The notes: generated by a model not told the origin, from the sequence alone. 64,000 nucleotides of DNA from Granulicella mallensis MP5ACTX8 (GCF_000178955.2 NC_016631.1:1240001-1304000), one strand, 5' to 3'. Positions 17,882 to 26,452 are shown, counted from the stretch's first letter. Made by a program: numbers and translations.

Positions 17882-18976
17882 TCATTTCATGCCTCCGTGG
17901 TGATAGACCGCGAAGACCATCCCCAGCGTGACCAGGGCGATGAAGATCTCACCGAGTACACCGACGAGAATCGGACGCCAGCCCTGGTTGATGAGATCGC
18001 TTAGCTTGGTGCGCAGGCCGACTCCCGCGAAGGCCGGAAGGAAGGCCCACTTGGAGAGGTTGCCGAGAGAGGTGAGCTGCGAAGAGGTGAAGAAGCCGCT
18101 GGTCGCCAGCAGAGAGATCGCGACGAAGCCCAGGATGAACTTGGGGAACTTCTGCCAGAGGAAGAGTGCCTTGCGCTCGACGCGGGTAGCCTGGCCCTGC
18201 GACGCCCAGTAGACGGCATAGCCCAGAACGACGAAGCCGATGAAGGCGGAGCGCGCGGTCTTGGAGAGGATGGCGAAGCGGCCGGCTTCGTCTCCGTAGA
18301 GCGCGCCGGTCACGGTGGCTTCGGCGGTATTGTCGACGGCGAGGCCGGTCCAGATACCGTAACTCTGCTGCCCAAGATGCAGCGCATGGCCGATGGCGGG
18401 GAAGGTGAACAGGGCGAGTGCGCCGAGGGTGAGGATCGCTGCGATGGCAGTGGAGGTGTCTTCTTCGTCGGGCTCGATTGCGCCCTGTGCGGCCATGATG
18501 GCGGTAACGCCGCAGATGGAGCTGCCGATGGCGAGCAGGGAGGTGAGCTTGGGCGGCAGCTTGAAGATCTTGCCGAGCAGCGTCATTACGGTCAGGGAGA
18601 AGATCAGCTCGATGAAGACGAGCACCAGGGACATGCCGCCGAGGTGCAGGACATCGCCGATAAGGAACTTTGCGCCGACGAGGACGATGCCGAGCTTCAG
18701 CCACAGCTCATAGGTGGCGACTCCGACGCGAAAGATGTGCGGCAGCTCGATGGTGTTGGAGATCAGGAGGCCGAGGATGATGGCCCAGAGGACGTACTCG
18801 ATGCGAGGGAAGGGGACGTGGTGCGCCGATTGGAGCCAGGCGCCGAGGCTCTCCAATCCCTTGCCTGCGACACCGATACCGAAGAGAAGCAGCGTTCCGG
18901 GCAGCAACGCGAGAATCTGCTGGGGGCGCGAGGGGCGTTCGGTACTGGGGGGCAACGAGATGGTCTGAGCGGACAA
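17882..18976 (-). CDS. YeiH-family putative sulfate/sulfur-compound exporter
   Basis: A 364-residue inner-membrane protein with about ten hydrophobic segments, matching the YeiH/Cons_hypoth698 (PF03601) family, for example LLAIGSSICGVTAIMAAQGA, with the family's conserved GSSICG turn, and LAVDNTAEATVTGALYG. Family members are annotated as putative sulfate exporters and are often linked to sulfur metabolism regulators. TTG start, 7 bases after the stop of a 45-residue membrane protein. Upstream lies a cysteine-rich leader peptide and terminator hairpin, so expression is probably tied to cysteine supply. Confidence 0.88.
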   Translation of the reverse strand: MSAQTISLPPSTERPSRPQQILALLPGTLLLFGIGVAGKGLESLGAWLQSAHHVPFPRIEYVLWAIILGLLISNTIELPHIFRVGVATYELWLKLGIVLVGAKFLIGDVLHLGGMSLVLVFIELIFSLTVMTLLGKIFKLPPKLTSLLAIGSSICGVTAIMAAQGAIEPDEEDTSTAIAAILTLGALALFTFPAIGHALHLGQQSYGIWTGLAVDNTAEATVTGALYGDEAGRFAILSKTARSAFIGFVVLGYAVYWASQGQATRVERKALFLWQKFPKFILGFVAISLLATSGFFTSSQLTSLGNLSKWAFLPAFAGVGLRTKLSDLINQGWRPILVGVLGEIFIALVTLGMVFAVYHHGGMK

Positions 18977-18983
18977 GAAAGGG

Positions 18984-19121
18984 TTACCAGCCGATGTGAT
19001 GAATGATGTTCAGTCGAATCAGAGCGGCGAACGCCAGGGCGATCGCGATGGCGACGACATCGGCATTGAAGGCGAGCTTGATGTTGGCGACGGCTTTGGA
19101 GGTCTGGAAGCGGGGGGCCAT
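18984..19121 (-). CDS. 45-residue single-TM protein upstream of yeiH
   Basis: A small protein beginning MAPRFQTSKAVANIKLAF, with one hydrophobic segment (about residues 21-36: DVVAIAIALAFAALIRL) and a HHIGW end. The start is well supported: AGGAG lies six bases before the ATG. Its stop is 7 bases before the YeiH start, so the two are co-transcribed. It is too short for many gene finders. It may be an accessory subunit of the transporter; no known family is recognised. Confidence 0.75.
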   Translation of the reverse strand: MAPRFQTSKAVANIKLAFNADVVAIAIALAFAALIRLNIIHHIGW

Positions 19122-19179
19122 GGATAACTCCTGCTGGATGCTTTGCGTGTGAGGGAAGGAGATCGTGGGCTCAGAAACA

Positions 19180-19215
19180 GAAAACCCACGCTGCTCGGGG
19201 GAGCTGTGCGTGGGT
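19180..19215 (-). terminator. Attenuator terminator hairpin before the yeiH operon
   Basis: On the minus strand: 8-bp stem ACCCACGC/GCGTGGGT (19184-19191 and 19208-19215) with an inner GCTC-CCCC-GAGC stem, followed by TTTTCTGTTTCTG. It starts 38 bases after the leader stop codon and ends about 60 bases before the 45-residue gene. A second hairpin (GCGAA...GGCT-AAA-AGCC...TTCGC) lies between the leader stop and this one. The arrangement fits transcription attenuation. Confidence 0.75.
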
Positions 19216-19253
19216 GGTTTGAGCCTGGGGCGAAGGCTTTTAGCCGCTTCGCT

Positions 19254-19334
19254 TTAGAGCAAACAGACACCGGCGCAACAGCGCGGCATGCGACAACACA
19301 TGCAACAGAGGGCGGCGGTGTGGATCTGCTTCAT
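19254..19334 (-). CDS. Cysteine-rich leader peptide (putative attenuator)
   Basis: A 26-codon frame: MKQIHTAALCCMCCRMPRCC then AGVCLL and TAA. It holds seven cysteines (positions 10, 11, 13, 14, 19, 20, 24), three of the doublets being adjacent Cys-Cys pairs. It starts only about two bases after the predicted transcription start and stops 38 bases before a terminator hairpin. Ribosome stalling at the Cys codons when charged Cys-tRNA is scarce would be expected to alter folding of the downstream hairpins and allow read-through into the sulfur-linked transporter operon. The function is inferred; no prior family recognised. Confidence 0.7.
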   Translation of the reverse strand: MKQIHTAALCCMCCRMPRCCAGVCLL

Positions 19335-19343
19335 CAGGTTTAG

Positions 19344-19372
19344 AGCCTAACTGGGTGGAGGGGTGGTGTCAA
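19344..19372 (-). promoter_or_regulatory. Promoter of the Cys-leader/yeiH operon
   Basis: On the minus strand a perfect -35 TTGACA (19367-19372), 17-base spacer and -10 TAGGCT (19344-19349). The expected start falls at about 19336-19338, so the leader ATG at 19334 is nearly leaderless. Confidence 0.65.
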
Positions 19373-19453
19373 GATTGGGATTAGCGAGTCAGCGGGGAGG
19401 TGGGGGAGCCAAAGCTGTATGACAGGTTGTACACTCATCGGCGAGGTCATGAG

Positions 19454-20980
19454 ATGAATGTGCGGTTGATAGCGGTTTTGGCGGTCGGAACGATGTTGGC
19501 TGGGGGAAGTGCGGCGCGGGCGCAGGGCGATCCGGCGCGGGCGTTTGATGCGGCAACTGCCGCAATTCGGAAGCCGGGAACGACGGTGCGGATCGACCTG
19601 ATTGGCGATTCGACCCAGACCAACAACGCCGGCTATGGCCGTGGATTCTGCGCTAACTTTACGGCGCAGGTGGACTGCGTGAACATGGCGCGTGGCGGAG
19701 CCAGTACGGGGACGTTCCGTGAACTGGGCCTGTGGGACCGCTCACTGGCCACCAAGCCGGACTACATGGTGATTCAATTTGGGCACAACGACTTCGTGAC
19801 AGCCGAGCATCTGCCCCGGCAGGTGCCGCTGCCCCAGTACATCGAGAACCTGAAGCGGTATGTGACCGAGGCCCGCGCGGCGAAGATTACGCCGGTGCTG
19901 GTGACTCCGCTGACGCGGCGATACTTCGGCACGGATGGCAAGGTCCACTCCGACCTGCAGGAGTACAGCGAAGCCATGCGTGGCGTGGCGCGTGAGATGA
20001 AGGTTCCGTTGATCGAGCTGCAGAACGAGAGCATCGCTTATCTGGACAAGGTGGGCGAAGCCGAGGGTGACAAGCTCGCGATCACGAAGAAGGACACGGA
20101 CGGCAAGACGATCTTCGACAAGACGCATTTGGACTGGGCGGGGAGTTACGTCTTCGGGCGCATGGTGGCGGTCGACCTGGGGAAGGCCGTGCCTTCTCTG
20201 AAGAAGTATGTGCGTCCTGAGGCTGCGACGCTTCCTCCCGAGGGGGAGAAGGCGATGCGCATTATCAACGGCGGTCCGGCAATGATTGTGCTGGTAGGGG
20301 ACTCCACCGTAGCGACCGAAGGTGGATGGGGGCCGGGCTTTTGCGCGGTGATGACGAAGAACATTACGTGCATCGACGATGCGCTGAATGGGCGCAGCAC
20401 GAAGAGCTTTCGCGATGAGGGTGCATGGAAGAAGGCGCTGGACCACAAGGGCGACTACTACCTGATCCAGTTTGGGCACAATGACGAGAAGACCGACGAG
20501 AAGCGTCACACCGATCCGGAGACGACTTACGCGGCGCAGATTCGGCAGTACATCACAGAAGCCCGGGCGATTGGTGCGGTGCCGGTGGTGCTTTCGCCGC
20601 TGGCGCGGAGGACGTTCAAGGACGGCAAGCCCTCGAACGACGATCTGCGGCTCTATGCCAATGCCGCGCGGCGTGTGGCGGAGGAAGAGGACGTGACGTT
20701 CATCGATCTGCTTTCGCTTTCGACTGCGGTGCTGGCCAAGGGCACGCAGGCGGATGCGGACACCTTCAATGCGGTGGGGCATGAGGATGCGCGGGCTGAG
20801 CAAGGCAAGTCGGGGATCGACCGGACGCATTTGGACGACAAGGGCAAGGCTGTATTCGGGCGGATTGTTGCCGATAACCTTGTGCGCACTCGGGTAGAGT
20901 TGGGGCCGGATGTGATTGGTGTTCCGGCGCAGGCCGCTGCCGCGGTGCCGACGCAGGCTGCGCCTACGGATGGGAAGTAA
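19454..20980 (+). CDS. Tandem SGNH esterase, rhamnogalacturonan acetylesterase-like
   Basis: A 508-residue secreted protein: signal peptide (to about residue 24, ARAQ) and two complete GDSL/SGNH hydrolase domains. Domain 1 has LIGDST with the nucleophile Ser, QFGHNDF and KTHLDWAG; domain 2 has LVGDSTVAT, QFGHNDEK and RTHLDDKG. Each domain thus keeps block I Ser, block III Asn and block V Asp/His. The closest familiar group is rhamnogalacturonan acetylesterase, which removes acetyl groups from pectin side regions. The start is ATG at 19454, because it opens the signal peptide and follows a GAGG ribosome site. Confidence 0.88.
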   Translation: MNVRLIAVLAVGTMLAGGSAARAQGDPARAFDAATAAIRKPGTTVRIDLIGDSTQTNNAGYGRGFCANFTAQVDCVNMARGGASTGTFRELGLWDRSLATKPDYMVIQFGHNDFVTAEHLPRQVPLPQYIENLKRYVTEARAAKITPVLVTPLTRRYFGTDGKVHSDLQEYSEAMRGVAREMKVPLIELQNESIAYLDKVGEAEGDKLAITKKDTDGKTIFDKTHLDWAGSYVFGRMVAVDLGKAVPSLKKYVRPEAATLPPEGEKAMRIINGGPAMIVLVGDSTVATEGGWGPGFCAVMTKNITCIDDALNGRSTKSFRDEGAWKKALDHKGDYYLIQFGHNDEKTDEKRHTDPETTYAAQIRQYITEARAIGAVPVVLSPLARRTFKDGKPSNDDLRLYANAARRVAEEEDVTFIDLLSLSTAVLAKGTQADADTFNAVGHEDARAEQGKSGIDRTHLDDKGKAVFGRIVADNLVRTRVELGPDVIGVPAQAAAAVPTQAAPTDGK

Positions 20981-20985
20981 GTCTT

Positions 20986-21447
20986 CTATTTTGAAGAGGG
21001 TCTACTGACCAGTCGAGGATCGAAGTTCGCGGTTTGCGATTTTACGATGGTGATGCGAGCTGAGTCAGGATGCAGTGGATTCAGCAGGTAGTTGAAGGTA
21101 TGGGGAAGGATGGCAGAGGGAACGCGTGCAAGCGCTGAACGTCGCGATTTCAGCCATGTATCGCCAAGGCTTCGCGTGAGTGCAATATTTGATTTCCAAC
21201 GCTCGCCCCGGGGAACGTTGAGAAGTGGAATCCGCAATTTGGGCGGAACAGAAATTTGCAACAGCTTATAACTTGGCGGGAGTTCATTCTCATTGAGTTC
21301 GAGGTGTACAAGCACTTCGATGAGTGCGCCTGGAGGAGAGGCGGCTAAATAGACAATGGGTGAGCCTGCGCTATGCCAGCGCGCCGCATAGCGACGACCG
21401 CCCTCGCCGTTCAGAGAACGATAGTTGCTGATTCGCCAGAGTTCCAC
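20986..21447 (-). CDS. RES-domain toxin
   Basis: A 153-residue RES-family protein with the conserved Arg (LWRISN), Glu (GALIEVLVHLE) and Ser/Thr (YLAASPPGALIE) region from which the family is named; RES toxins degrade NAD+. GTG start shares one base with the stop of the upstream antitoxin (TAGTG), so the two are translationally coupled. It forms a standard Xre/RES type II toxin-antitoxin module. Confidence 0.88.
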   Translation of the reverse strand: MELWRISNYRSLNGEGGRRYAARWHSAGSPIVYLAASPPGALIEVLVHLELNENELPPSYKLLQISVPPKLRIPLLNVPRGERWKSNIALTRSLGDTWLKSRRSALARVPSAILPHTFNYLLNPLHPDSARITIVKSQTANFDPRLVSRPSSK

Positions 21448-21890
21448 TAGGCAAACATGCCTTCGTCGATTTGGCCGAGCATCTCTTCTACCATGCGAGC
21501 GCCCACTTCCGTGCGGAGCATATCCATGGGGGTGCGACCGTCGAAGCGCTTTTTGGGTTTATTGAGCCAGGTCCGGGCAAGATCGGGATCCTCAAAGACG
21601 GCGACCGTATGGTCGAAGACGCGGACGAGGCGCGCCAGCTTATCGGACTCATCCGTAGAGAGCGATTCCTTGCGCGCTCGCCGATGCTTGAGCGTGCGTG
21701 CCGGAATAACCACCTCGTAGATGTCTTTGAGCGGTAATCCGGAGGTTGCGACGAAGTCGGACATTGCGGCAACGGGCACCCCGGACTCCACACTGGCCAG
21801 GTTGAGATGCAGGGTGGTCAGGAGTGGGGTCGAGAAGACCGGCTTGGCTGCGCTTGCCATGGAGACATTATGCCATAAAGAGAGAGGCAT
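21447..21890 (-). CDS. Xre/MbcA/ParS-type antitoxin (DUF2384)
   Basis: A 147-residue antitoxin with an Xre-like region (GLPLKDIYEVVIPARTLKHR) and the C-terminal toxin-binding DUF2384 part (LARTWLNKPKKRFDGRTPMDMLRTEVG), the usual partner of RES toxins. Start ATG at 21890 has GGAG a few bases upstream; an alternative ATG at 21860 would drop 10 residues. A large inverted repeat overlaps this start region, indicating autorepression. Confidence 0.85.
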   Translation of the reverse strand: MPLSLWHNVSMASAAKPVFSTPLLTTLHLNLASVESGVPVAAMSDFVATSGLPLKDIYEVVIPARTLKHRRARKESLSTDESDKLARLVRVFDHTVAVFEDPDLARTWLNKPKKRFDGRTPMDMLRTEVGARMVEEMLGQIDEGMFA

Positions 21891-21902
21891 AATGTCTCCA
21901 TG
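21858..21902. promoter_or_regulatory. Operator of the Xre/RES toxin-antitoxin operon
   Basis: Perfect 17-bp arms CATGGAGACATTATGCC (21858-21874) and complement (21886-21902) with an 11-base spacer, covering both possible start codons of the antitoxin. Position and symmetry fit binding by the dimeric antitoxin. Confidence 0.75.
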
Positions 21903-21928
21903 AGGGTTGAGTTGGGGAACTCCATAAG

Positions 21929-23578
21929 CTAGGCGATAGCAGAGCTAACCAGTGCTTTAGCTTCGGCTTGAATCTCCTTCAGGTGGTCTGCGCCGTGGAA
22001 GCTTTCGGCGTAGATCTTGTAGACGTCTTCCGTCCCGGAGGGGCGTGCGGCGAACCAGCCGTTTTCGGTGGTGACCTTTAGCCCGCCGATGCTGGCCTTG
22101 TTGCCGGGAGCTTCGGTGAGGATCGCGGTGATGGGTTCGCCTGCCAGCGTGGTTGCCGTGACCTGCTCGGGGGAGAGCTTGGACAGCTTGGCCTTTTCTT
22201 CCTTCGTGGCTGCGGCGTCGATGCGCTGGTAGACGGGTGAGCCGTACTTGGCGGTGAGTTCGTTGTAGTGCTGGCCGGGATCTTTGCCGGTGCGGGCTGT
22301 CATCTCGGCAGCGAGCAATCCGAGGATGAGGCCGTCCTTGTCGGTCGTCCAGACGGTGCCGTCGCGGCGCAGGAAGGTTGCGCCCGCGGACTCTTCGCCG
22401 ACGAAGCCCAGCTTGCCTTCGAGCAGCCCGTCGACAAACCACTTGAAGCCTACCGGCACCTCGAGCATCGGGCGGTTGAGGCCTTTGGCTACGCGGTCGA
22501 TGATGCTCGATGAGACCAGCGTCTTGCCGATGCCGACCTGCGCCGACCAGTGGGGCCGGTGCGTGCAGAGATATTGAATGCAGACAGCAAGGTAGTGATT
22601 GGGATTGAGCAGGCCTGAAGACCGCGTGACGATGCCGTGGCGATCGTGGTCGGTGTCGCAGGCCCAGGCCACATCGAACTTGTCCTTGTTCGCGATCATG
22701 CTGGCCATTGCGTTGGGTGAGGAGCAGTCCATGCGGATACGTCCGTCCCAGTCGAGGGTCATGAAGCGGAAGGTGGGATCGACGTAAGGATTCAGGATCT
22801 CGAGCGGCAGCTTATACTGCTCGGCGATACGCGGCCAGTAGTCGACGCCCGCGCCGCCGAGAGGATCGACCGCGAGCTTGAGGCCGGTGCCGTTCAGCGC
22901 TTCGAAGTCGATGACGTTTGCGAGATCGTTAACGTAAGCGGTGATGAAGTCGTGGCGATGCGTGGTCTCCGCGGCGAGGGCCTTCGCAAAGGAGAGGCGG
23001 TGGACGCCCTGCAGCTTAGCCGCGATCAGTTCGTTGGCGCGGTTCTCGATCCACTTGGTCGCACTGGTGTCCGCGGGGCCGCCGTTGGGTGGGTTGTACT
23101 TGAAGCCGCCGTCCTCGGGCGGGTTGTGCGAGGGCGTGATGACGATGCCGTCGGCACGCTCTTTGGCGCCGCTGCCGTTGTACTCCAGGATCGCGTGCGA
23201 GAGCACGGGAGTTGGCGTATAGCCAAGGTCCTTGTCGATCATGACCGTTACACCGTTGCCGCTCAGCACCTCGAGAGCGGCGATGAATGCGGGCTCGGAG
23301 AGAGCGTGCGTGTCCTTGGCGAGGAAGAGCGGACCGTCGGTCTTCTGCTCCGCTCGAAACTCGCAGATGGCCTGCGTGATGGCAATGATGTGTGCGTAGT
23401 TGAAGCTGGTGGTCAGCGACGATCCGCGATGTCCGCTGGTGCCGAAGCTGACGCGCTGCGCCGGGTCTTCCGGATTGGGGTGGCCGGCGTAGAACGCCGC
23501 CACGAGACGCGGCAGATTGACGAGCTTATCGGGGGATGAGAGGTGGCCGGGGGTGTTGAGCGGTGCGTCGATGGACAT
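21929..23578 (-). CDS. pgm: Phosphoglucomutase, alpha-D-glucose specific
   Basis: A 549-residue phosphohexomutase that interconverts glucose 1-phosphate and glucose 6-phosphate. The phosphoserine loop is [16 protein letters not shown] (near residue 143), the metal-binding loop is [10 protein letters not shown], the sugar loop is GEESAGATF, and the phosphate-binding end is [16 protein letters not shown]. Length equals that of E. coli Pgm (about 546). Transcribed with its own start; downstream lies the toxin-antitoxin pair, which has its own operator. Confidence 0.95.
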   Translation of the reverse strand: MSIDAPLNTPGHLSSPDKLVNLPRLVAAFYAGHPNPEDPAQRVSFGTSGHRGSSLTTSFNYAHIIAITQAICEFRAEQKTDGPLFLAKDTHALSEPAFIAALEVLSGNGVTVMIDKDLGYTPTPVLSHAILEYNGSGAKERADGIVITPSHNPPEDGGFKYNPPNGGPADTSATKWIENRANELIAAKLQGVHRLSFAKALAAETTHRHDFITAYVNDLANVIDFEALNGTGLKLAVDPLGGAGVDYWPRIAEQYKLPLEILNPYVDPTFRFMTLDWDGRIRMDCSSPNAMASMIANKDKFDVAWACDTDHDRHGIVTRSSGLLNPNHYLAVCIQYLCTHRPHWSAQVGIGKTLVSSSIIDRVAKGLNRPMLEVPVGFKWFVDGLLEGKLGFVGEESAGATFLRRDGTVWTTDKDGLILGLLAAEMTARTGKDPGQHYNELTAKYGSPVYQRIDAAATKEEKAKLSKLSPEQVTATTLAGEPITAILTEAPGNKASIGGLKVTTENGWFAARPSGTEDVYKIYAESFHGADHLKEIQAEAKALVSSAIA

Positions 23579-23602
23579 GAGGGAAGGATAAAGCAGAAGG
23601 GC

Positions 23603-23683
23603 AGGGATTAGGGATTAGGGACTAGGGATTAGTCGTTGCACGAGCCCGTTTTCTAATCCCTAATCCCTGTTCCCTAATCCCTG
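23603..23683. repeat. Inverted GGGATTA heptamer repeats
   Basis: Four copies of AGGGATT/AGGGACT in tandem (23603-23632), then about 20 bases, then the complementary AATCCCT run (23653-23683), forming a hairpin between the nuclease and pgm genes. The same heptamer occurs inside the helicase gene at 44513. Confidence 0.75.
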
Positions 23684-23687
23684 TGTT

Positions 23688-24665
23688 CTACTGCGGTCCG
23701 TGATATTCCTCTACGGGATCGGCGCTGTGGACCCAGGCGGAGTAGATGAGGTCGCGGAGTTCGATGGCTCCGGCGGCCAGGCGCTCCTCGGCGAAGGTTT
23801 TGGCTTCCGGTGTGCCTGCGTCGGTAAAGCCGCCGGTCTTCTCGATCTGGTAGGTCTTTTCGACGAAACTGTTGGTGTGGCGCAGATAGTTGAGATAGCT
23901 GGTCCACTCGTCGTCGATGGGTTTGGGCTGGGTTGCGGCGACCAGTGGAGCGACGTCGGCAGGCTTGATGTTCGCTGAGACGTACAGGCTCTCGAAGAGG
24001 GAGTGGATCTTGTGGTCGGTGGTGTAGCCGTTGGGATTGGGGCCGGTCCAGCCGTTGTACTGGATGGTCGTGTGCAAGGGCTGCGAGCCGTCGCCAACAT
24101 AGTGACCAAGCCAGCCCGCTTCAAAGAGGATGACTGTCTGGACGGGAGCGGTGTCCTTGTTGGCGGCGACGAGTTTGCGGTACTCGCGAAGGTCGGTCTT
24201 CAGGCGTTGCCAGACTTCCTCGACCTGCCAGGGTTGCAGTCCGACGTTCTCTTTCAGCACTACGTCCGGATGCTTCGGCTGCGCGGCGGCAAGTGCGCGC
24301 AGAAAGTCGTAACGCTCTTTGGGGAAGCTATAACCGGCGATGCAGTTGGGTGTGCCTTCGGCGCAGGGTGTGGCAGCGTAGAGGGCCTCTTCGTAGTCGA
24401 AGAAGTGGTCGGGCGATTGGGTGTCGCTGAGTTCTTTTTCGTTGCGGCCTTTCCAGCGGTCGGGCTCGGGGCCGAGGTACTCCATGGTGTCGAGTGCGTT
24501 GCCGTTGCGGAGGAACGCCGGGACGTCTGACGGCAGATACTGCGCGGCAAGACGGTTGATCATCATGTGACCGTCGCGTCCCCAGGCCCAGGCGGGCTGC
24601 GCGGCGAGGACGCTGAGAAGGGAAGTCGCGACGGCGACGCGGGTGAAGGCGGAGAGCTTTTGCAT
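23688..24665 (-). CDS. S1/P1-type zinc nuclease, secreted
   Basis: A 325-residue secreted nuclease. After a signal peptide (to about AWA at residue 27), the mature N-terminal W is followed by GRDGH, as needed for the trinuclear zinc site of S1/P1 enzymes; further ligands appear in DHFFDYE, LGHYVGDGSQPLHTT (H-x3-D) and the HKIHSLFES stretch. It should cleave single-stranded nucleic acid and 3'-nucleotides outside the inner membrane, fitting the nucleoside-salvage genes elsewhere in the window. Confidence 0.9.
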   Translation of the reverse strand: MQKLSAFTRVAVATSLLSVLAAQPAWAWGRDGHMMINRLAAQYLPSDVPAFLRNGNALDTMEYLGPEPDRWKGRNEKELSDTQSPDHFFDYEEALYAATPCAEGTPNCIAGYSFPKERYDFLRALAAAQPKHPDVVLKENVGLQPWQVEEVWQRLKTDLREYRKLVAANKDTAPVQTVILFEAGWLGHYVGDGSQPLHTTIQYNGWTGPNPNGYTTDHKIHSLFESLYVSANIKPADVAPLVAATQPKPIDDEWTSYLNYLRHTNSFVEKTYQIEKTGGFTDAGTPEAKTFAEERLAAGAIELRDLIYSAWVHSADPVEEYHGPQ

Positions 24666-24739
24666 AATGGGCAGTATACGGATGGGGTGTTAACGGAGTT
24701 GCTGATGCTTTTAGTTTTTGCTGTTGTTTTTGCTTTTCT

Positions 24740-24990
24740 GGTTGTCATTCCGACCCTGAGCGAAGCCGAAGGGGAGTGAACTTGTTTTCTCCCGTTTTTA
24801 ACTCATGCCGGTACAAGCTATGCCACTTAGTTCCTATATGCGATTTCTAGGTGGTACGAACAAAGAACGGGAGACAGCAGGTTCGCTCGCTGCGCTCGGA
24901 ATGACAACCAGAAAGGCAACAGCAACGACAACAACAACGACAAGAGCAACGACAAGAGCAGAAGCAGATTCCCTGCGGGAATGACAAGCC
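24740..24990. repeat. Family A hairpin repeat
   Basis: The left arm starts GTCATTCCGACCCTGAGCGA near 24744 and the right arm ends with GCTCGGAATGACAACC near 24912. The small palindrome ATTCCCTGCGGGAAT follows at 24968-24982. This fills most of the 476-base gap between the nuclease and pncB genes; no gene was seen in it. Confidence 0.75.
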
Positions 24991-24996
24991 AGAAAA

Positions 24997-25128
24997 GCAA
25001 GGGCAAGAGCAAGAGCAAGAGCAAGAGCAAGAGCAAAAGCAAGAGCAAAAGCAAGAGCAAAAGCAAAAGCAAGAGCAAGAGCAAGAGCAAAAGCAAAAGC
25101 AAAAGCAAAAGCAAAAGCAAAAGCAAGA
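24997..25128. repeat. Hexanucleotide array (GCAARA)x22
   Basis: Twenty-two tandem 6-base units, GCAAGA or GCAAAA (first unit GCAAGG), with no interruption. It begins right after a family A unit and ends 13 bases from the pncB stop. Open frames across it (Lys-Ser or Leu repeats) are artefacts. Confidence 0.9.
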
Positions 25129-25141
25129 ACAACGGTGACAG

Positions 25142-26452
25142 CTACACCAGTACTGGTTCTTCCGCCAGCACAGGACTGCCGAAGACCCTGCGGTAGCGAG
25201 CGATCTCTTCGACGGGCCCCGTTGCTTTGCTGGCGTTGTCCGAGAGCTTGACCGTGGGCTGTCCGTCCGCGCTGGTGACCTTGCACACGAGGCTGATCGG
25301 CTCGAAGGTGTCTTCACCGCGCGGGTGGCAGTCGCGGAAGTCGTTGGTCAGCAGGGTGCCCCAGCCGGCGCTGAAGCGGATGCGGCCGTTGAAGTACTCA
25401 TGCAGGCGGATGATGGTGTCGACATCGAGCCCGTCCGAGGCGATGAGGCGTTTTTTGCGCGGGTCTTCCCCGTGCTTTAGGAGCCAGGAGATGTACTCGT
25501 CCCCGGCGATGAACGGATCTTTGGAGTCGACGCGCTCACCGGTCCATTTGGCAACCCAGTCGGGCGCTCCTTCGAGGAACTGCGTGGTGCCGAAGGTGTC
25601 GGGCAGGGCGATGAGCAGCTCTCCGCCGTAGCTGCGCTGCCACAGCTCCAGCACCTTGTACTGCGAGGTGCGGAGTTCCTGGTCGCTGCCGCGCGCAGCC
25701 ATCGCGGCCATGGCCATCGGCAGCTCGTGCGCGTTGGTGCCGATGGCTTCGAGGTTGTGCTTATAGGCCAGCGCCGTGTTTGAGGTGCCGGAGAGCCGGT
25801 TGCCGAGCGCGGAGGAGAGGGCCTCGACCGCATACTCCTGCCACAGGAAGCTGTGGCGGCGGCGCGTGCCGAAGTCGGAGAGGCGCAGGCCTTCGACGGC
25901 GCGCAGCTTTTCGATCTTGTCCCAGAGGCGTGTCTTGGCACGCGCGTAGAGCACGTCGAGCTCCAGCTCGGAGAGCTCTGCCAGGGCCGCGCGCGTCTTC
26001 ATCTCGCTGACGATGGCGAGCGAATAGACTTCCCACATCGTGACTTCAGTCCACAGGCCCGAGAAGCGGATGACGAGCTGGCCGTCGTGCTCGTGAATCT
26101 CGTAGTCGCTCAGGCGGAAGTCATGCTCCAGCCAGTCGAGGAACTCCGGCTGAAAGATCTGGCGTACGCCGTAGAACGTATTGCCGGCCAGCCATACAAG
26201 CTCCGACCGGCGGTAGCGCAGACCGCGCACATGCTCCATCTGCTCACGCAATGCGATGGCGGAGATACGTTCGGCCAGCTTGACCTTCAAGGTGCGGTTG
26301 TAGATCTCGCTCGTTACGGGGATGGCAGGAAAGTTCTTCCAAATGAACTGCAGCATCAGCAGCTTGTAGAAGTCGGTGTCGAGCAAAGAGCGCACGATAG
26401 GATCGAGCTTCCAGTTATGGTTATGCGCGCGCTCGGCGAAGTTAACGTTCAT
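25142..26452 (-). CDS. pncB: Nicotinate phosphoribosyltransferase
   Basis: A 436-residue enzyme that converts nicotinate and PRPP to nicotinate mononucleotide in NAD salvage. Family landmarks: SLLDTDFYKLLMLQFIW near the N-terminus, FGTRRRHSFLWQ with the phosphorylated-His region, GTSNTALAYKHNLEAIGTNAHE, and FSAGWGTLLTNDF. The ATG at 26452 is chosen because it is preceded by AGAGGAAA and opens the family N-terminus; the longer frame from 26524 adds 24 unrelated residues. The gene ends next to a hexanucleotide array. Confidence 0.93.
   Translation of the reverse strand: MNVNFAERAHNHNWKLDPIVRSLLDTDFYKLLMLQFIWKNFPAIPVTSEIYNRTLKVKLAERISAIALREQMEHVRGLRYRRSELVWLAGNTFYGVRQIFQPEFLDWLEHDFRLSDYEIHEHDGQLVIRFSGLWTEVTMWEVYSLAIVSEMKTRAALAELSELELDVLYARAKTRLWDKIEKLRAVEGLRLSDFGTRRRHSFLWQEYAVEALSSALGNRLSGTSNTALAYKHNLEAIGTNAHELPMAMAAMAARGSDQELRTSQYKVLELWQRSYGGELLIALPDTFGTTQFLEGAPDWVAKWTGERVDSKDPFIAGDEYISWLLKHGEDPRKKRLIASDGLDVDTIIRLHEYFNGRIRFSAGWGTLLTNDFRDCHPRGEDTFEPISLVCKVTSADGQPTVKLSDNASKATGPVEEIARYRRVFGSPVLAEEPVLV

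Noticed and set aside
19122-19260. SAM or other sulfur riboswitch before yeiH
   Set aside because: No recognisable riboswitch core; the Cys-coding leader plus terminator explains the structure better.
23603-23683. Telomere-like repeat suggesting a replicon end
   Set aside because: Only four heptamers per arm, between two ordinary genes, with synteny continuing on both sides.
24997-25128. Possible CRISPR array
   Set aside because: Units are 6 bases with no spacers and no cas genes nearby.
24827-25317. Long Leu-rich, Ser-Lys-rich and Cys-Phe-rich open frames over the hexamer array
   Set aside because: They are translations of (GCAARA)n and flanking repeat; no ribosome site, no family, and all six frames stay open for the same reason.
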